64,000 nt of DNA, from assembly GCA_046297935.1 (NCBI GenBank), contig JBKBHA010000004.1, forward strand, positions 248,001 through 312,000, given 5' to 3'. Of this stretch, positions 36,769-44,891 are shown piece after piece (position 1 is the first letter of the stretch; the number at the start of each line of letters is the position of its first letter). The DNA is from CAYMZZ01 sp046297935. GTDB taxonomy: Bacteria; Bacteroidota; Bacteroidia; Chitinophagales; Chitinophagaceae. Under the pieces are notes generated by a model. The model saw nothing but the letters and a program-made list of their open reading frames with translations, made no database searches and had not been told where the DNA came from. Position numbers and translations under genes: made by a program.

Positions 36769-37291
36769 AAGCTCTCATCCCCACCTGAAAAGCCAAACTG
36801 AAGTACTGATAAAACCTTCCCTGCTGGTCGCGGGTATCCGCGTTCCATTCCTGGCCGAAAGCGAAGGGGTGTTGGTGGTCTTCCACAGCTTCTGCCAGTG
36901 CAACCAGCAGATCGGGTGCGGCCAGTTTGAAACCGTATGCCTGGCCTGCCTCCACACGGGTAGGGTCGAGCAGAAAATCGACCCAGCTGTTACCAAGTTG
37001 TGGTGAAACCAGTCTGCGGCCAATAGCCAGGGCCGGCCCCCAGCTTTGATTGGTTGGGTTGAATTCGTGCAGGCTGACCAATAAATCACCGTTTGAACGC
37101 ACATCACTTAAAAAAAGCTGAATACGGTCAAGCTCGCCGGAGCGGGGACATACAAAAGTCTGGCCCGCGAAATGTTCATCGGAATCCGAAACACCCTGAC
37201 CAATCCAGGTGCAGGAATTGATACGGTCCTGCCGAAGTAAGGTATGTGAACGTGTTTGTGGAATTTCTGAATGCTGCGTTTTCATAATCAT
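36767..37291 (-). CDS. Conserved-looking hypothetical protein, probable beta-sandwich
   Basis: 174 residues from ATG 37291 (ATG 37285 is equally possible). No signal peptide. The pattern HFAGQTFVCPRSGELDRIQLFLSD, GDLLVSLHEF, WGPALA and VEAGQAYGFKLAA resembles carbohydrate-binding-like beta-sandwich modules used as add-ons in larger secreted proteins, but here it stands alone. The C-terminal part has many aromatic residues (FAFGQEWNADTRDQQGRFYQYF). No function is assigned. Its 3' end coincides with the end of the AACANNNN array. Confidence 0.65.
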   Translation of the reverse strand: MIMKTQHSEIPQTRSHTLLRQDRINSCTWIGQGVSDSDEHFAGQTFVCPRSGELDRIQLFLSDVRSNGDLLVSLHEFNPTNQSWGPALAIGRRLVSPQLGNSWVDFLLDPTRVEAGQAYGFKLAAPDLLVALAEAVEDHQHPFAFGQEWNADTRDQQGRFYQYFSLAFQVGMRA

Positions 37292-37606
37292 ACGTTTAAA
37301 AGTGAATACTGAATACGATGGAAGCAGCTGGCGACGTTTCTCGAAGGATGGATGAGGAGGAGGTTATATCAATAACTCCGGGGCCGGGGGATTTATTGTG
37401 AGAAAAGCCTTTAGCGGTCCTCCGAAATTTTTTAGTAAATTGTATAGTTGGGCCTAAGAAATGTGGATAACCAAATGAAACGGGTGCAAAACTGGTTAAC
37501 AAAGAAAAATTCAGTTCCGGCAGGGTTCGATTGGGGCCGGTCGAGTATTTTCGCCGTCCGTCTTGAAAATAATACTTGCATAACCATTCGATCATAATTT
37601 TTTAAC
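37292..37606. other. Intergenic region without a recognised gene
   Basis: 315 bases between the divergent hypothetical gene and dnaB. No convincing ORF, RNA or consensus -7 element. It must contain the dnaB promoter, but nothing matches TAnnTTTG well (TATTTTCG at about 37547 is the nearest). Confidence 0.5.
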
Positions 37607-39163
37607 ATGGAGTTCACGAACCTGAATAGTAAGGACAGGAAGCAAAAAAGAAGAACGAATCTCGATTTAGGTTCAATGGTATATGGCAAAATTCCACCGC
37701 AGGCCAAAGATCTGGAAGAGGCCGTGCTGGGAGCGATCATGCTGGAAAAATCGGCTTTTGATACGGTTATCGAAATCCTGAAGCCGGAATGTTTTTATGT
37801 AGAAGCTCATCAGCGAATATTTGCTGCCATGCAGGGGTTGGCCAACAAAAGTCAGCCAATTGATATCCTTACTGTGGCAGAGGAATTACGTTTTCGCGAA
37901 GAACTGGAAATGATTGGCGGTGCTTATTATGTAACCAAACTGACGAACGCTGTTGTTTCGGCCGCCAACATTGAAGCACATGCGCGGATCATTCTGCAAA
38001 AATTTATTCAACGGGAGTTGATTCGTATCAGTGGTGAAATCATTGGCGATGCCTACGAAGATTCTACCGATGTGTTTGACCTGCTCGACGATGCAGAAAC
38101 AAAGCTTTACCAGATTACCAGCAATCACCTGAAAAAAGATTTCGACTCGATCGATTCCGTGCTGGTAAAAACCATCCAGCGGATCGAAGATCTTCGACAT
38201 AAAAACGAAGACGTTACAGGCGTTCCCTCGGGCTTCAGCCACCTCGATAGGGTTACTTATGGCTGGCAAAATACCGACCTCATCATTCTGGCCGCCCGCC
38301 CTGCCGTAGGTAAAACAGCCTTTGCCCTCAATCTGGCACGTAATGCGGCCATGAATCCGAGTAAACCCACTCCGGTTGCATTGTTTTCGCTTGAAATGAG
38401 CGCCGGCCAGTTGGTACAACGGATACTTTCCGCCGAAAGCGAAATATGGCTTGAAAAAATTGCGCGCGGTAAGCTCGAAGAACATGAAATGAAACAGCTT
38501 TATGCCCGCGGTATTCAGCGACTGGCTCAGGCACCCCTGTTTATCGACGATACGCCGGCACTGAACATTTTTGAACTGAGAGCCAAATGTCGGCGTTTGA
38601 AAAACAAACATAATATCGGGATGGTAATCATCGACTACCTGCAACTGATGAGCGGTGCCGGTGAAAATCGAAATACCAATCGGGAACAGGAAATCAGCAA
38701 TATATCTCGTAACCTGAAGGGTCTGGCTAAAGAGTTGAACATTCCCATTATCGCTCTTTCGCAGTTGAGCCGTGCGGTTGAACAGCGCGGAGCCAAGGAA
38801 GGTAGCCGTGTACCGCAACTGAGCGATCTGCGTGAATCGGGAGCGATTGAACAGGATGCCGACATGGTAATGTTCCTTTATCGTCCTGAGTACTACGAAA
38901 TGACACAGAACGCTGAGGGCGAAAACGTGAAAGGATTGACTGAGGTAAAAATCGCCAAACACCGTAACGGTTCACTTGATACCATCAAGCTAAAAGCCCT
39001 GCTGCATATTCAGAAGTTCACCAACTGGGATGAGGATCCATATGGCGGAATGGGCCTGCCTCCGGGCGGCTGGCGCCCGGTTGATGAAGGTGGGGGAGAG
39101 AAACTTTATATCCAGACCGGCAGCAAGATGAATGACATTCCCGACGATGAGGATCCATTCTAA
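37607..39163 (+). CDS. dnaB: Replicative DNA helicase DnaB
   Basis: 518 residues. The N-terminal DnaB domain begins KIPPQAKDLEEAVLGAIMLE (residue ~27). The RecA-like ATPase domain has Walker A AARPAVGKTAFALNLA (~residue 225), MVIIDYLQLM as Walker B, and later LSQLSRAVEQR and SDLRESGAIEQDADMV motifs. The C-terminal tail is polar with a Gly/Pro stretch (YGGMGLPPGGW) and ends PDDEDPF. No intein is present. It unwinds DNA ahead of the replisome as a ring hexamer. Confidence 0.97.
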   Translation: MEFTNLNSKDRKQKRRTNLDLGSMVYGKIPPQAKDLEEAVLGAIMLEKSAFDTVIEILKPECFYVEAHQRIFAAMQGLANKSQPIDILTVAEELRFREELEMIGGAYYVTKLTNAVVSAANIEAHARIILQKFIQRELIRISGEIIGDAYEDSTDVFDLLDDAETKLYQITSNHLKKDFDSIDSVLVKTIQRIEDLRHKNEDVTGVPSGFSHLDRVTYGWQNTDLIILAARPAVGKTAFALNLARNAAMNPSKPTPVALFSLEMSAGQLVQRILSAESEIWLEKIARGKLEEHEMKQLYARGIQRLAQAPLFIDDTPALNIFELRAKCRRLKNKHNIGMVIIDYLQLMSGAGENRNTNREQEISNISRNLKGLAKELNIPIIALSQLSRAVEQRGAKEGSRVPQLSDLRESGAIEQDADMVMFLYRPEYYEMTQNAEGENVKGLTEVKIAKHRNGSLDTIKLKALLHIQKFTNWDEDPYGGMGLPPGGWRPVDEGGGEKLYIQTGSKMNDIPDDEDPF

Positions 39164-39227
39164 GCCATCAGAATCCCGCGGCCCAATAAGTTTCACCATC
39201 ATTCCCGATGCCTAAAAATTTCATTTC

Positions 39228-39950
39228 GTGGCACTACCTTTTTTTTATCACCCATTCAGCGATTCGCCAAAAGGAGAATTGCAATTGGAAGAAGATAGTT
39301 CCCGCCATATTGCGCAGGTGCTACGCATGCGCGAGGGCGAACAAATGATGCTGACTAACGGGCAGGGGAGCAGGTTGACTGCAACGCTGACTGAATCGCA
39401 CAAAAAGCATTGTCGCGTACAAGTAAACCAGGAAGAACGGGTGCAGGCTAACAGCCATCGGCTGACTCTGGCCGTCGGTATGCTAAAGAATGCGTCGCGC
39501 ATGGAATGGTTGCTGGAAAAAGCAACAGAAATGGGAGTGCATCGCATTGTTCCATTGGAGACCCAGCGAACCATTCGCGAAAAATTTCGGCAGGATCGGA
39601 TGCAGGGCATCCTGATCAGCGCTATGCTTCAGTCGCAACAATGCTGGTTGCCTATATTGTCGGCGCCAACTTCATATTCTACACTTTGGCAACAAGACTT
39701 TGTGGCTGCTGCAGATTCCCGCTTTATCGCCCATTGTTTACCAGCGCCAAAAGAAAATTGGGGCAGCGTAGCGGCACAGACTTCAGCTGATACCTTGCTA
39801 TGTATTGGCCCCGAAGGTGATTTTACGGAATCAGAAATTGAAGAGGCGCTCGCTGCGGGTGCCACGGCCATATCGCTGGGCGAAAACCGGCTCCGCACCG
39901 AAACTGCAGCAATGGCTGCGGTGGCTTGTTTCTATTTGATAAATGGGTAA
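39228..39950 (+). CDS. rsmE: 16S rRNA (uracil-1498-N3)-methyltransferase
   Basis: 240 residues from a GTG start at 39228 (MALPFFYHPF). The N-terminal PUA-like domain is followed by the SPOUT knot: MEWLLEKATEMGVHRIVPLET, then CIGPEGDFTESEIEEA and ISLGENRLRTETAAMAA, the knot that binds SAM. The family motif GPEGG(F/W) appears as GPEGDF here, a mild change. It methylates the 16S rRNA decoding region in the assembled 30S subunit. It ends 37 bases before the convergent pyrD stop. Confidence 0.93.
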   Translation: MALPFFYHPFSDSPKGELQLEEDSSRHIAQVLRMREGEQMMLTNGQGSRLTATLTESHKKHCRVQVNQEERVQANSHRLTLAVGMLKNASRMEWLLEKATEMGVHRIVPLETQRTIREKFRQDRMQGILISAMLQSQQCWLPILSAPTSYSTLWQQDFVAAADSRFIAHCLPAPKENWGSVAAQTSADTLLCIGPEGDFTESEIEEALAAGATAISLGENRLRTETAAMAAVACFYLING

Positions 39951-39986
39951 CAGACCAGGCGATTGAAAGCCGCGAGTGAAGACCTG

Positions 39987-41021
39987 CTAAAGTTCCCGGC
40001 AAATCTTTTTTACGATCGATGGACCCACATAGATGAAGCCAGTCCATACCTGCACCAGCACAGCGCCAGATTCCAACTTTTCGCGTGCATCTTTAGCAGT
40101 AAAAATTCCCCCGGATGCAATTACCGGCAATTGTCCATCCGTACGTTGATGAATATATTGCAGCACTTCAGTTGCCCGGGCGCGCACTGGCGCACCGCTC
40201 AATCCGCCCGCACCAATGGCCTCCAGGTCTTGGGCTGGAGTTTCAAGTCCTTCGCGACGGATGGTAGTGTTGCTTACTACCAGGCCATCGAGCTTTATTT
40301 CCATGGCCAGGTCTACCACATCGTCTATTTCCGACTGATTCAGGTCCGGTGCAATCTTCAGCAAAATGGGTTTCGACTGTGCTTTCCCATTGTTGATCAT
40401 TTGGAGATGCATGAGTATTTTCCGAAGCGATTCTTTTTCCTGCAATGCGCGAAGACCCGGTGTGTTGGGAGAACTCACATTTACTACAAAATAGTCCACA
40501 TAGGGGTGCAGCTCCTTAAAGCAAATCTCATAATCCTTCCACGCTTCTTCGTTGGCTGTCTGTTTATTTTTTCCGATGTTGCCGCCAACAATCAATTTGC
40601 TATCGCCACCGGCGCGCCATTTTTGCAAACGTGCAGCAACCGCCTCTGCGCCATCATTGTTGAATCCCATTCGGTTGATCAATGCCTGGTCGGCCGGAAG
40701 GCGGAACAAACGCGGTTTTTCATTGCCTGCCTGTGCCAGCGGCGTTACCGTGCCTATTTCTACAAACCCAAAGCCCAACGTTTCCAGTTCGCGCAGGTAC
40801 CGCGCATTTTTATCGAAACCAGCACCCAATCCTACCGGATTCGAGAACCGAAGCTGTAGAAAGTTTCTTTCCAGCTTTTTGCCGGCCGGTACAAATGCCG
40901 CGCGCAACAACAGGCGGAACGGCGGTATTGCACAAATCAGCTTAAGGCAATTCATGGAAAAGTAGTGCACCGCCTCGGGTGGAAACAGAAATAATATGCG
41001 ACGAATCAGTGAATACATCAA
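39987..41021 (-). CDS. pyrD: Quinone-dependent dihydroorotate dehydrogenase (class 2)
   Basis: 344 residues. The N-terminal membrane-associating helices typical of class 2 are visible (residues ~1-40), with FLQLRFSNPVGLGAGFDKNA as the first FMN-binding segment. Further motifs are NRMGFNNDGAEAV, VNVSSPNTPGLR with the catalytic Ser, KIAPDLN, and IASGGIFTAKDAREKL. It oxidises dihydroorotate to orotate with electrons passing to quinone, in pyrimidine synthesis. Its ATG directly follows the stop of the 196-residue gene, indicating one transcript. Confidence 0.96.
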   Translation of the reverse strand: MMYSLIRRILFLFPPEAVHYFSMNCLKLICAIPPFRLLLRAAFVPAGKKLERNFLQLRFSNPVGLGAGFDKNARYLRELETLGFGFVEIGTVTPLAQAGNEKPRLFRLPADQALINRMGFNNDGAEAVAARLQKWRAGGDSKLIVGGNIGKNKQTANEEAWKDYEICFKELHPYVDYFVVNVSSPNTPGLRALQEKESLRKILMHLQMINNGKAQSKPILLKIAPDLNQSEIDDVVDLAMEIKLDGLVVSNTTIRREGLETPAQDLEAIGAGGLSGAPVRARATEVLQYIHQRTDGQLPVIASGGIFTAKDAREKLESGAVLVQVWTGFIYVGPSIVKKICREL

Positions 41022-41612
41022 CTATTGATATTTTTCCAGTTCTTTCAGAAGATTATCACCCAGCAACATACTGCCAAGCGGATTGGAGGCTTCGAGATTG
41101 ACAAAAGTCCACAATGGAGAAATCTCATCTTTAATGGCGACCATTTCGGATACGGTGCGAATCAGGTATTCGTTCTTAATCGGGTTGTAGCTCACATTCG
41201 ATTCACCGAAGGTGAGTTTGTAAATGTCGAGCATAGTTCCAGGCTCAATCTTCTCGCCGCTTTCATCAACAGAATCCTTTAGATGGAAGTAAAGATTCAT
41301 TTTGTAGCGAATTTTGGCGTATTCGCCTTTTTCAAAATGAAAGCGCGGAAAGATGCTGTCAATTACCAGGCTGTCCATTCGGATGCTCATTTCCTCATTT
41401 TCCATGCTGTTCTTCATGAGCTGCAAAAGATCCTCCTTCGACACCAGGGTAAATAGATGAGGGTAAGTGTAATCGAAGGTCTTTTCGATATCCATTTTTT
41501 CAGTATAAGCAAGCATGATATTCAGGCGGCCCACCAGGGAGGTATCTTCCTGTGCCCGAAGCTTGCCAAAACTGCCGAACATCACGATCATCAACAACAA
41601 CAGATTACGCAT
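41022..41612 (-). CDS. Secreted protein of unknown function upstream of pyrD
   Basis: 196 residues with a signal peptide ending GKLRAQ. The mature part is acidic and mixed alpha/beta (LNIMLAYTEKMDIEKTFDYTYPHLF, EGEYAKIRYKMNLYFHL, and a C-terminal LWTFVNLEASNPLGSMLLGD). No known domain is recognised. It is directly adjacent to pyrD and led by a -7 element at 41644-41651. A periplasmic protein is inferred from the leader. Confidence 0.8.
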   Translation of the reverse strand: MRNLLLLMIVMFGSFGKLRAQEDTSLVGRLNIMLAYTEKMDIEKTFDYTYPHLFTLVSKEDLLQLMKNSMENEEMSIRMDSLVIDSIFPRFHFEKGEYAKIRYKMNLYFHLKDSVDESGEKIEPGTMLDIYKLTFGESNVSYNPIKNEYLIRTVSEMVAIKDEISPLWTFVNLEASNPLGSMLLGDNLLKELEKYQ

Positions 41613-41643
41613 GGGGAGAGTATTGGTAAAAAAATTTCAGAGG

Positions 41644-41651
41644 CAAAGATA
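41644..41651 (-). promoter_or_regulatory. -7 element TATCTTTG for the 41612-39987 operon
   Basis: Consensus TAnnTTTG on the minus strand, 31 bases before the ATG at 41612. It would drive the secreted protein and pyrD. Confidence 0.45.
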
Positions 41652-41763
41652 TATCCGTAAATTTGAACCAGAAAGTTGCATAAACAACTTATTTGAATTT
41701 AGTTTGTTGAAATAATAATGGCCAGCAGGTAATTAGTTGCTGACAGTTTAAAAAATATTAGTC

Positions 41764-42942
41764 ATGCAGGATGCTTATATAGTTGCGGGTTATCGCACCG
41801 CTGTTGGAAAGTCGAAAAAAGGTGGTTTCCGTTTTTATCGTCCCGATGACCTGGCTATCCAGGTGATCAGGGGGCTGATGGCTTCAGTGCCACAACTGAA
41901 TGCCTCGCAGGTAGACGATGTGATAGTAGGGAATGCTGTGCCGGAGGCCGAGCAGGGCCTGCAGGTGGGCCGAATAATTGCTGCCCGTGCGTTAGGATAT
42001 GAAGTACCCGGTGTAACGGTGAACCGGTATTGTGCTTCTGGTTTGGAGACTATTGCTATGGCAACTGCCCGTATTCAGACCGGGCAGGCTGATTGCATTA
42101 TTGCCGGTGGTACAGAAAGTATGAGCCTGGTGCCTACGGCCGGTTGGAAGACAGTGCCGGCGTACAGCATTGCAAGCGATGAACCGGATTACTACCTGAG
42201 CATGGGTCTCACAGCTGAGGCAGTGGCAAAGGATTACAAAGTAAGTCGGGAAGATCAGGATCAGTTTGCTTACCAATCGCATAAAAAGGCGCTGGAAGCC
42301 ATCGAAAAAGGTTATTTCAAGCCCGGTATCTTACCAATAGAAGTAGAAGAAGTGTATCTCGACGAAAAAGGGAAGAAACAAAAGCGTAGCTATACGGTGG
42401 ATACTGATGAGGGTCCACGTGCCGACACCTCGCTGGAGGCGCTCGCCAAGTTGAAACCGGTATTTGCAGCCGGAGGGGTGGTTACAGCAGGCAATTCGTC
42501 GCAGACCTCAGACGGTGCAGCTTTTGTGGTGGTGATGAGCGGCAAGTTGATGAAGGACCTCGGCCTGCAGCCCATTGGCAGACTGGTAGCCTGTGTATCT
42601 GCAGGTGTTCATCCACGTATTATGGGAATTGGACCCGTGGCTGCCATACCAAAGGCGTTGCAGCGAGCCGGCATGAATCTGGGCGATATTGATTTGATTG
42701 AATTAAATGAAGCATTTGCATCGCAGTCGCTGGCGGTTATTCGGGAAGCTGGTCTTGACCCCGAAAAAGTGAATATCAACGGTGGCGCTATAGCTCTCGG
42801 ACATCCGCTGGGTTGCACGGGATGCAAACTCACTATTCAGGTACTGAATGATCTGAAACGCCTCAATAAAAAATATGGAATGGTTACGGCCTGTGTAGGC
42901 GGTGGTCAGGGCATTGCCGGCGTGATCGAGAACCTTGCCTGA
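41764..42942 (+). CDS. Acetyl-CoA acyltransferase (thiolase)
   Basis: 392 residues. The thiolase active-site Cys is in TVNRYCASGLETIAMA (residue ~88). NEAFASQSLAVI and GGAIALGHPLGCTG supply the His motifs, and the second Cys is in GMVTACVGGGQGIAGV. It condenses or cleaves acyl-CoA at the beta-keto position, so it is likely a degradative 3-ketoacyl-CoA thiolase (FadA type), though a biosynthetic role cannot be excluded. No other beta-oxidation gene lies near. It ends nine bases before the stop of the convergent gene. Confidence 0.92.
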   Translation: MQDAYIVAGYRTAVGKSKKGGFRFYRPDDLAIQVIRGLMASVPQLNASQVDDVIVGNAVPEAEQGLQVGRIIAARALGYEVPGVTVNRYCASGLETIAMATARIQTGQADCIIAGGTESMSLVPTAGWKTVPAYSIASDEPDYYLSMGLTAEAVAKDYKVSREDQDQFAYQSHKKALEAIEKGYFKPGILPIEVEEVYLDEKGKKQKRSYTVDTDEGPRADTSLEALAKLKPVFAAGGVVTAGNSSQTSDGAAFVVVMSGKLMKDLGLQPIGRLVACVSAGVHPRIMGIGPVAAIPKALQRAGMNLGDIDLIELNEAFASQSLAVIREAGLDPEKVNINGGAIALGHPLGCTGCKLTIQVLNDLKRLNKKYGMVTACVGGGQGIAGVIENLA

Positions 42943-42950
42943 TTATCAGG

Positions 42951-43433
42951 CTATGCCGCATTATCTCCTGATTTTTTTTTCAACAGACTAGCGGGTCGAT
43001 TGATTTGTTCATCCCAGTCGATAGACGATACCCGTTCGTATACAGCATCTGAAATAACAGCGAATTTCCATCGGCTGGTGCCGGTTCGCAGGATCAGTTC
43101 ATTGTTTGATCTGACAAAAAGAGTGGCCGGTTCCATGCGGGCGTAACGGATAGCTTCAATAGGAATCTTCATCTCCCTTCTGCGAAGCAGACTGTCGAGA
43201 TACTGAACATGCAGATGGCTGCCATTGTTGGTTACAGCAACATCAACCAGCAAGCGAAGGCGGAACAGAAGCGGCCAGATTAAAATCAGCCAGGTAACAA
43301 TCGACCAGGATATAAGCTTGATGGTTCGTTGTTCATCGGCTATCTCCCAAATCAAATAAAAAAAGCCAAGGATAGTCAGTGGCAGCCTGCGCATAAAATA
43401 CCTGAGTCGGATATCAGAAGCTTTAATTATCAT
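42951..43433 (-). CDS. Membrane protein with two N-terminal helices and a PH-like beta domain, unknown function
   Basis: 160 residues from ATG 43433 (MIIKASDIRLRYFMRRL). The longer frame to 43574 is Cys-rich and lacks a start context. Two hydrophobic helices (LTILGFFYLIWEI; LISWSIVTWLILIWPLLF) are followed by alternating strands (VDVAVTNNGSHLHVQYLD, IPIEAIRYARMEPATLFVRSNNELILRTG) resembling bacterial PH-type domains. Localised to the inner membrane by inference. Convergent with the thiolase. Confidence 0.65.
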   Translation of the reverse strand: MIIKASDIRLRYFMRRLPLTILGFFYLIWEIADEQRTIKLISWSIVTWLILIWPLLFRLRLLVDVAVTNNGSHLHVQYLDSLLRRREMKIPIEAIRYARMEPATLFVRSNNELILRTGTSRWKFAVISDAVYERVSSIDWDEQINRPASLLKKKSGDNAA

Positions 43434-43583
43434 CTTGCAGCAGTCAACATTAACTTGTTGTAGACCGAATTTACAAATTACATCGAAATTAAAGTCTCCT
43501 GAACAAGCCTTCGGATATGGCAGAACATCTGCCAAACGGCATTTTGCGCACTTTAACAGGGGGAGAAACGACACAGAAGGCTG

Positions 43584-43614
43584 TTGATTGCGACAAGGGT
43601 GAGGCCTAATTTTG
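43584..43614 (+). promoter_or_regulatory. -33/-7 promoter for the GlxA-type regulator
   Basis: TTG at 43584-43586, 20-base spacer, then TAATTTTG at 43607-43614; this is the best full match to the Bacteroidetes promoter in the window. It supports translation from ATG 43656, since the alternative start at 43584 would lie within the promoter. Confidence 0.55.
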
Positions 43615-43655
43615 GTAGTGAATCAAGAAACGGAAACAACGATAAACCTGTCTGC

Positions 43656-44633
43656 ATGAAACATGTATCTATTCTCATTCCGGAAGGCGATACCAGCCTG
43701 AGCAATCTGGAAGCGACCTATAAAATGTTTACCATGGCCAACTCGCACCTGGAACGCGGAGGTGGTATGCCGGCCTTTCGGGTGCAGCTGGTAGGAATGA
43801 ATGATAAAACCCGTGTGAGCGCTGGAATATTCCAGGTGCAGCCGGATATTTCGATCGAAGAGCTGGATAAAACAGATTTGATTGTTATTCCCGCCATTCA
43901 CGGGAACTATGCAGAAGTGGTGAAGGCCAATGCTGCTTTTATTCCCTGGATTATACGCCAGTACAAGCAAGGCGCTGAAGTAGCGAGTCTTTGTATTGGT
44001 GCGTTTTTGCTAGCCGGTACCGGTCTATTGGAGGGGCGCCATTGTGCCACTCACTGGCTGGCCGCAGATGAGTTTCAGCAAATGTATCCTGGCGTAACCC
44101 TGGTAGCGGACAAGATCATAACCGATGAATTTGGTATTTATACCAGTGGTGGGGCCTATTCGTCGCTCAATCTGAACCTGTATCTCATTGAGAAATATGC
44201 GGGCCGCGAAATGGCAGTCCTGCATTCCAAGATTTTTGAGATCGACATCGATCGCGATAGCCAGTCGCCATTCATCATCTTTCGCGGGCAACGCGATCAT
44301 GAAGATGAAGAGATAAAAAAGGCGCAGGACCTGATTGAAGAACAGTATGCAGAGCGTATTTCAGTTGATACACTTTGTGGTCAGCTTGCGATGGGACGTC
44401 GAACCTTCGAGCGTCGTTTCAAAAAAGCAACTGGCAATACGGTAGTGGAATATTTTCAGCGGGTACGCGTAGAGGCGGCGAAAAAGGATCTTGAAAAGGG
44501 CCGCAAAACAGTAAGCGAAGTAATGTACGACGTTGGCTACAACGATCCCACCGCCTTCCGCGAAGTTTTTAGAAACTACGTCGGCCTCACACCGTTGGAG
44601 TACCGGATGAAATTCAGTAATAGACAAAACTGA
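43656..44633 (+). CDS. GlxA-family transcriptional regulator: DJ-1/PfpI domain plus AraC-type HTH
   Basis: 325 residues. The N-terminal DJ-1/PfpI-like domain (~1-185) includes LIVIPAIHGNY and ASLCIGAFLLAGTGLLEGR, where Cys sits at the nucleophile-elbow position. The C-terminal AraC/XylS DNA-binding domain (~residues 220-320) has the double HTH: ISVDTLCGQLAMGRRTFERRF and VSEVMYDVGYNDPTAFREVF. Members act as activators responding to small metabolites, often amines. The target is not known. An octamer array begins eight bases after the stop. Confidence 0.93.
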   Translation: MKHVSILIPEGDTSLSNLEATYKMFTMANSHLERGGGMPAFRVQLVGMNDKTRVSAGIFQVQPDISIEELDKTDLIVIPAIHGNYAEVVKANAAFIPWIIRQYKQGAEVASLCIGAFLLAGTGLLEGRHCATHWLAADEFQQMYPGVTLVADKIITDEFGIYTSGGAYSSLNLNLYLIEKYAGREMAVLHSKIFEIDIDRDSQSPFIIFRGQRDHEDEEIKKAQDLIEEQYAERISVDTLCGQLAMGRRTFERRFKKATGNTVVEYFQRVRVEAAKKDLEKGRKTVSEVMYDVGYNDPTAFREVFRNYVGLTPLEYRMKFSNRQN

Positions 44634-44640
44634 GTTCTTA

Positions 44641-44772
44641 ATGTGCAAGTGTGCAAATGTGATAATGTGCAAATGATCAATTAGAATATAGCAATTCATT
44701 ATTTGCACATTTTCACATTTGCACATTTTCACATTTTCACATTTGCACATTTGCCCATTTGCACATTGTCTC
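44641..44772. repeat. Inverted octamer arrays downstream of the GlxA-type gene
   Basis: Left arm 44641-44680 has five units (ATGTGCAA, GTGTGCAA, ATGTGATA, ATGTGCAA, ATGATCAA). A ~20-base middle part follows. Right arm 44701-44772 has nine units (ATTTGCAC, ATTTTCAC, ATTTGCAC and so on), period 8 throughout. The arms are complementary and could form a long hairpin after the stop codon. Confidence 0.88.
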
Positions 44773-44891
44773 TCGTGTTTTTACGTTCGCAGCATGAATT
44801 TTCCCGATAAATATAAATAGGGCGCAATATTTGCTTCCAAGCTGGTTGTTGGAAAATCCGACTTTGGAAAACCTGACCAAAACAACCAACT

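Noticed and set aside
37886..38962. Long minus-strand open frame (358 codons) opposite dnaB
   Set aside because: Antisense shadow of a well-conserved gene; composition rich in Phe, Cys and His without motifs.
39963..40859. 298-codon plus-strand frame opposite pyrD
   Set aside because: Shadow of pyrD, no domain or leader.
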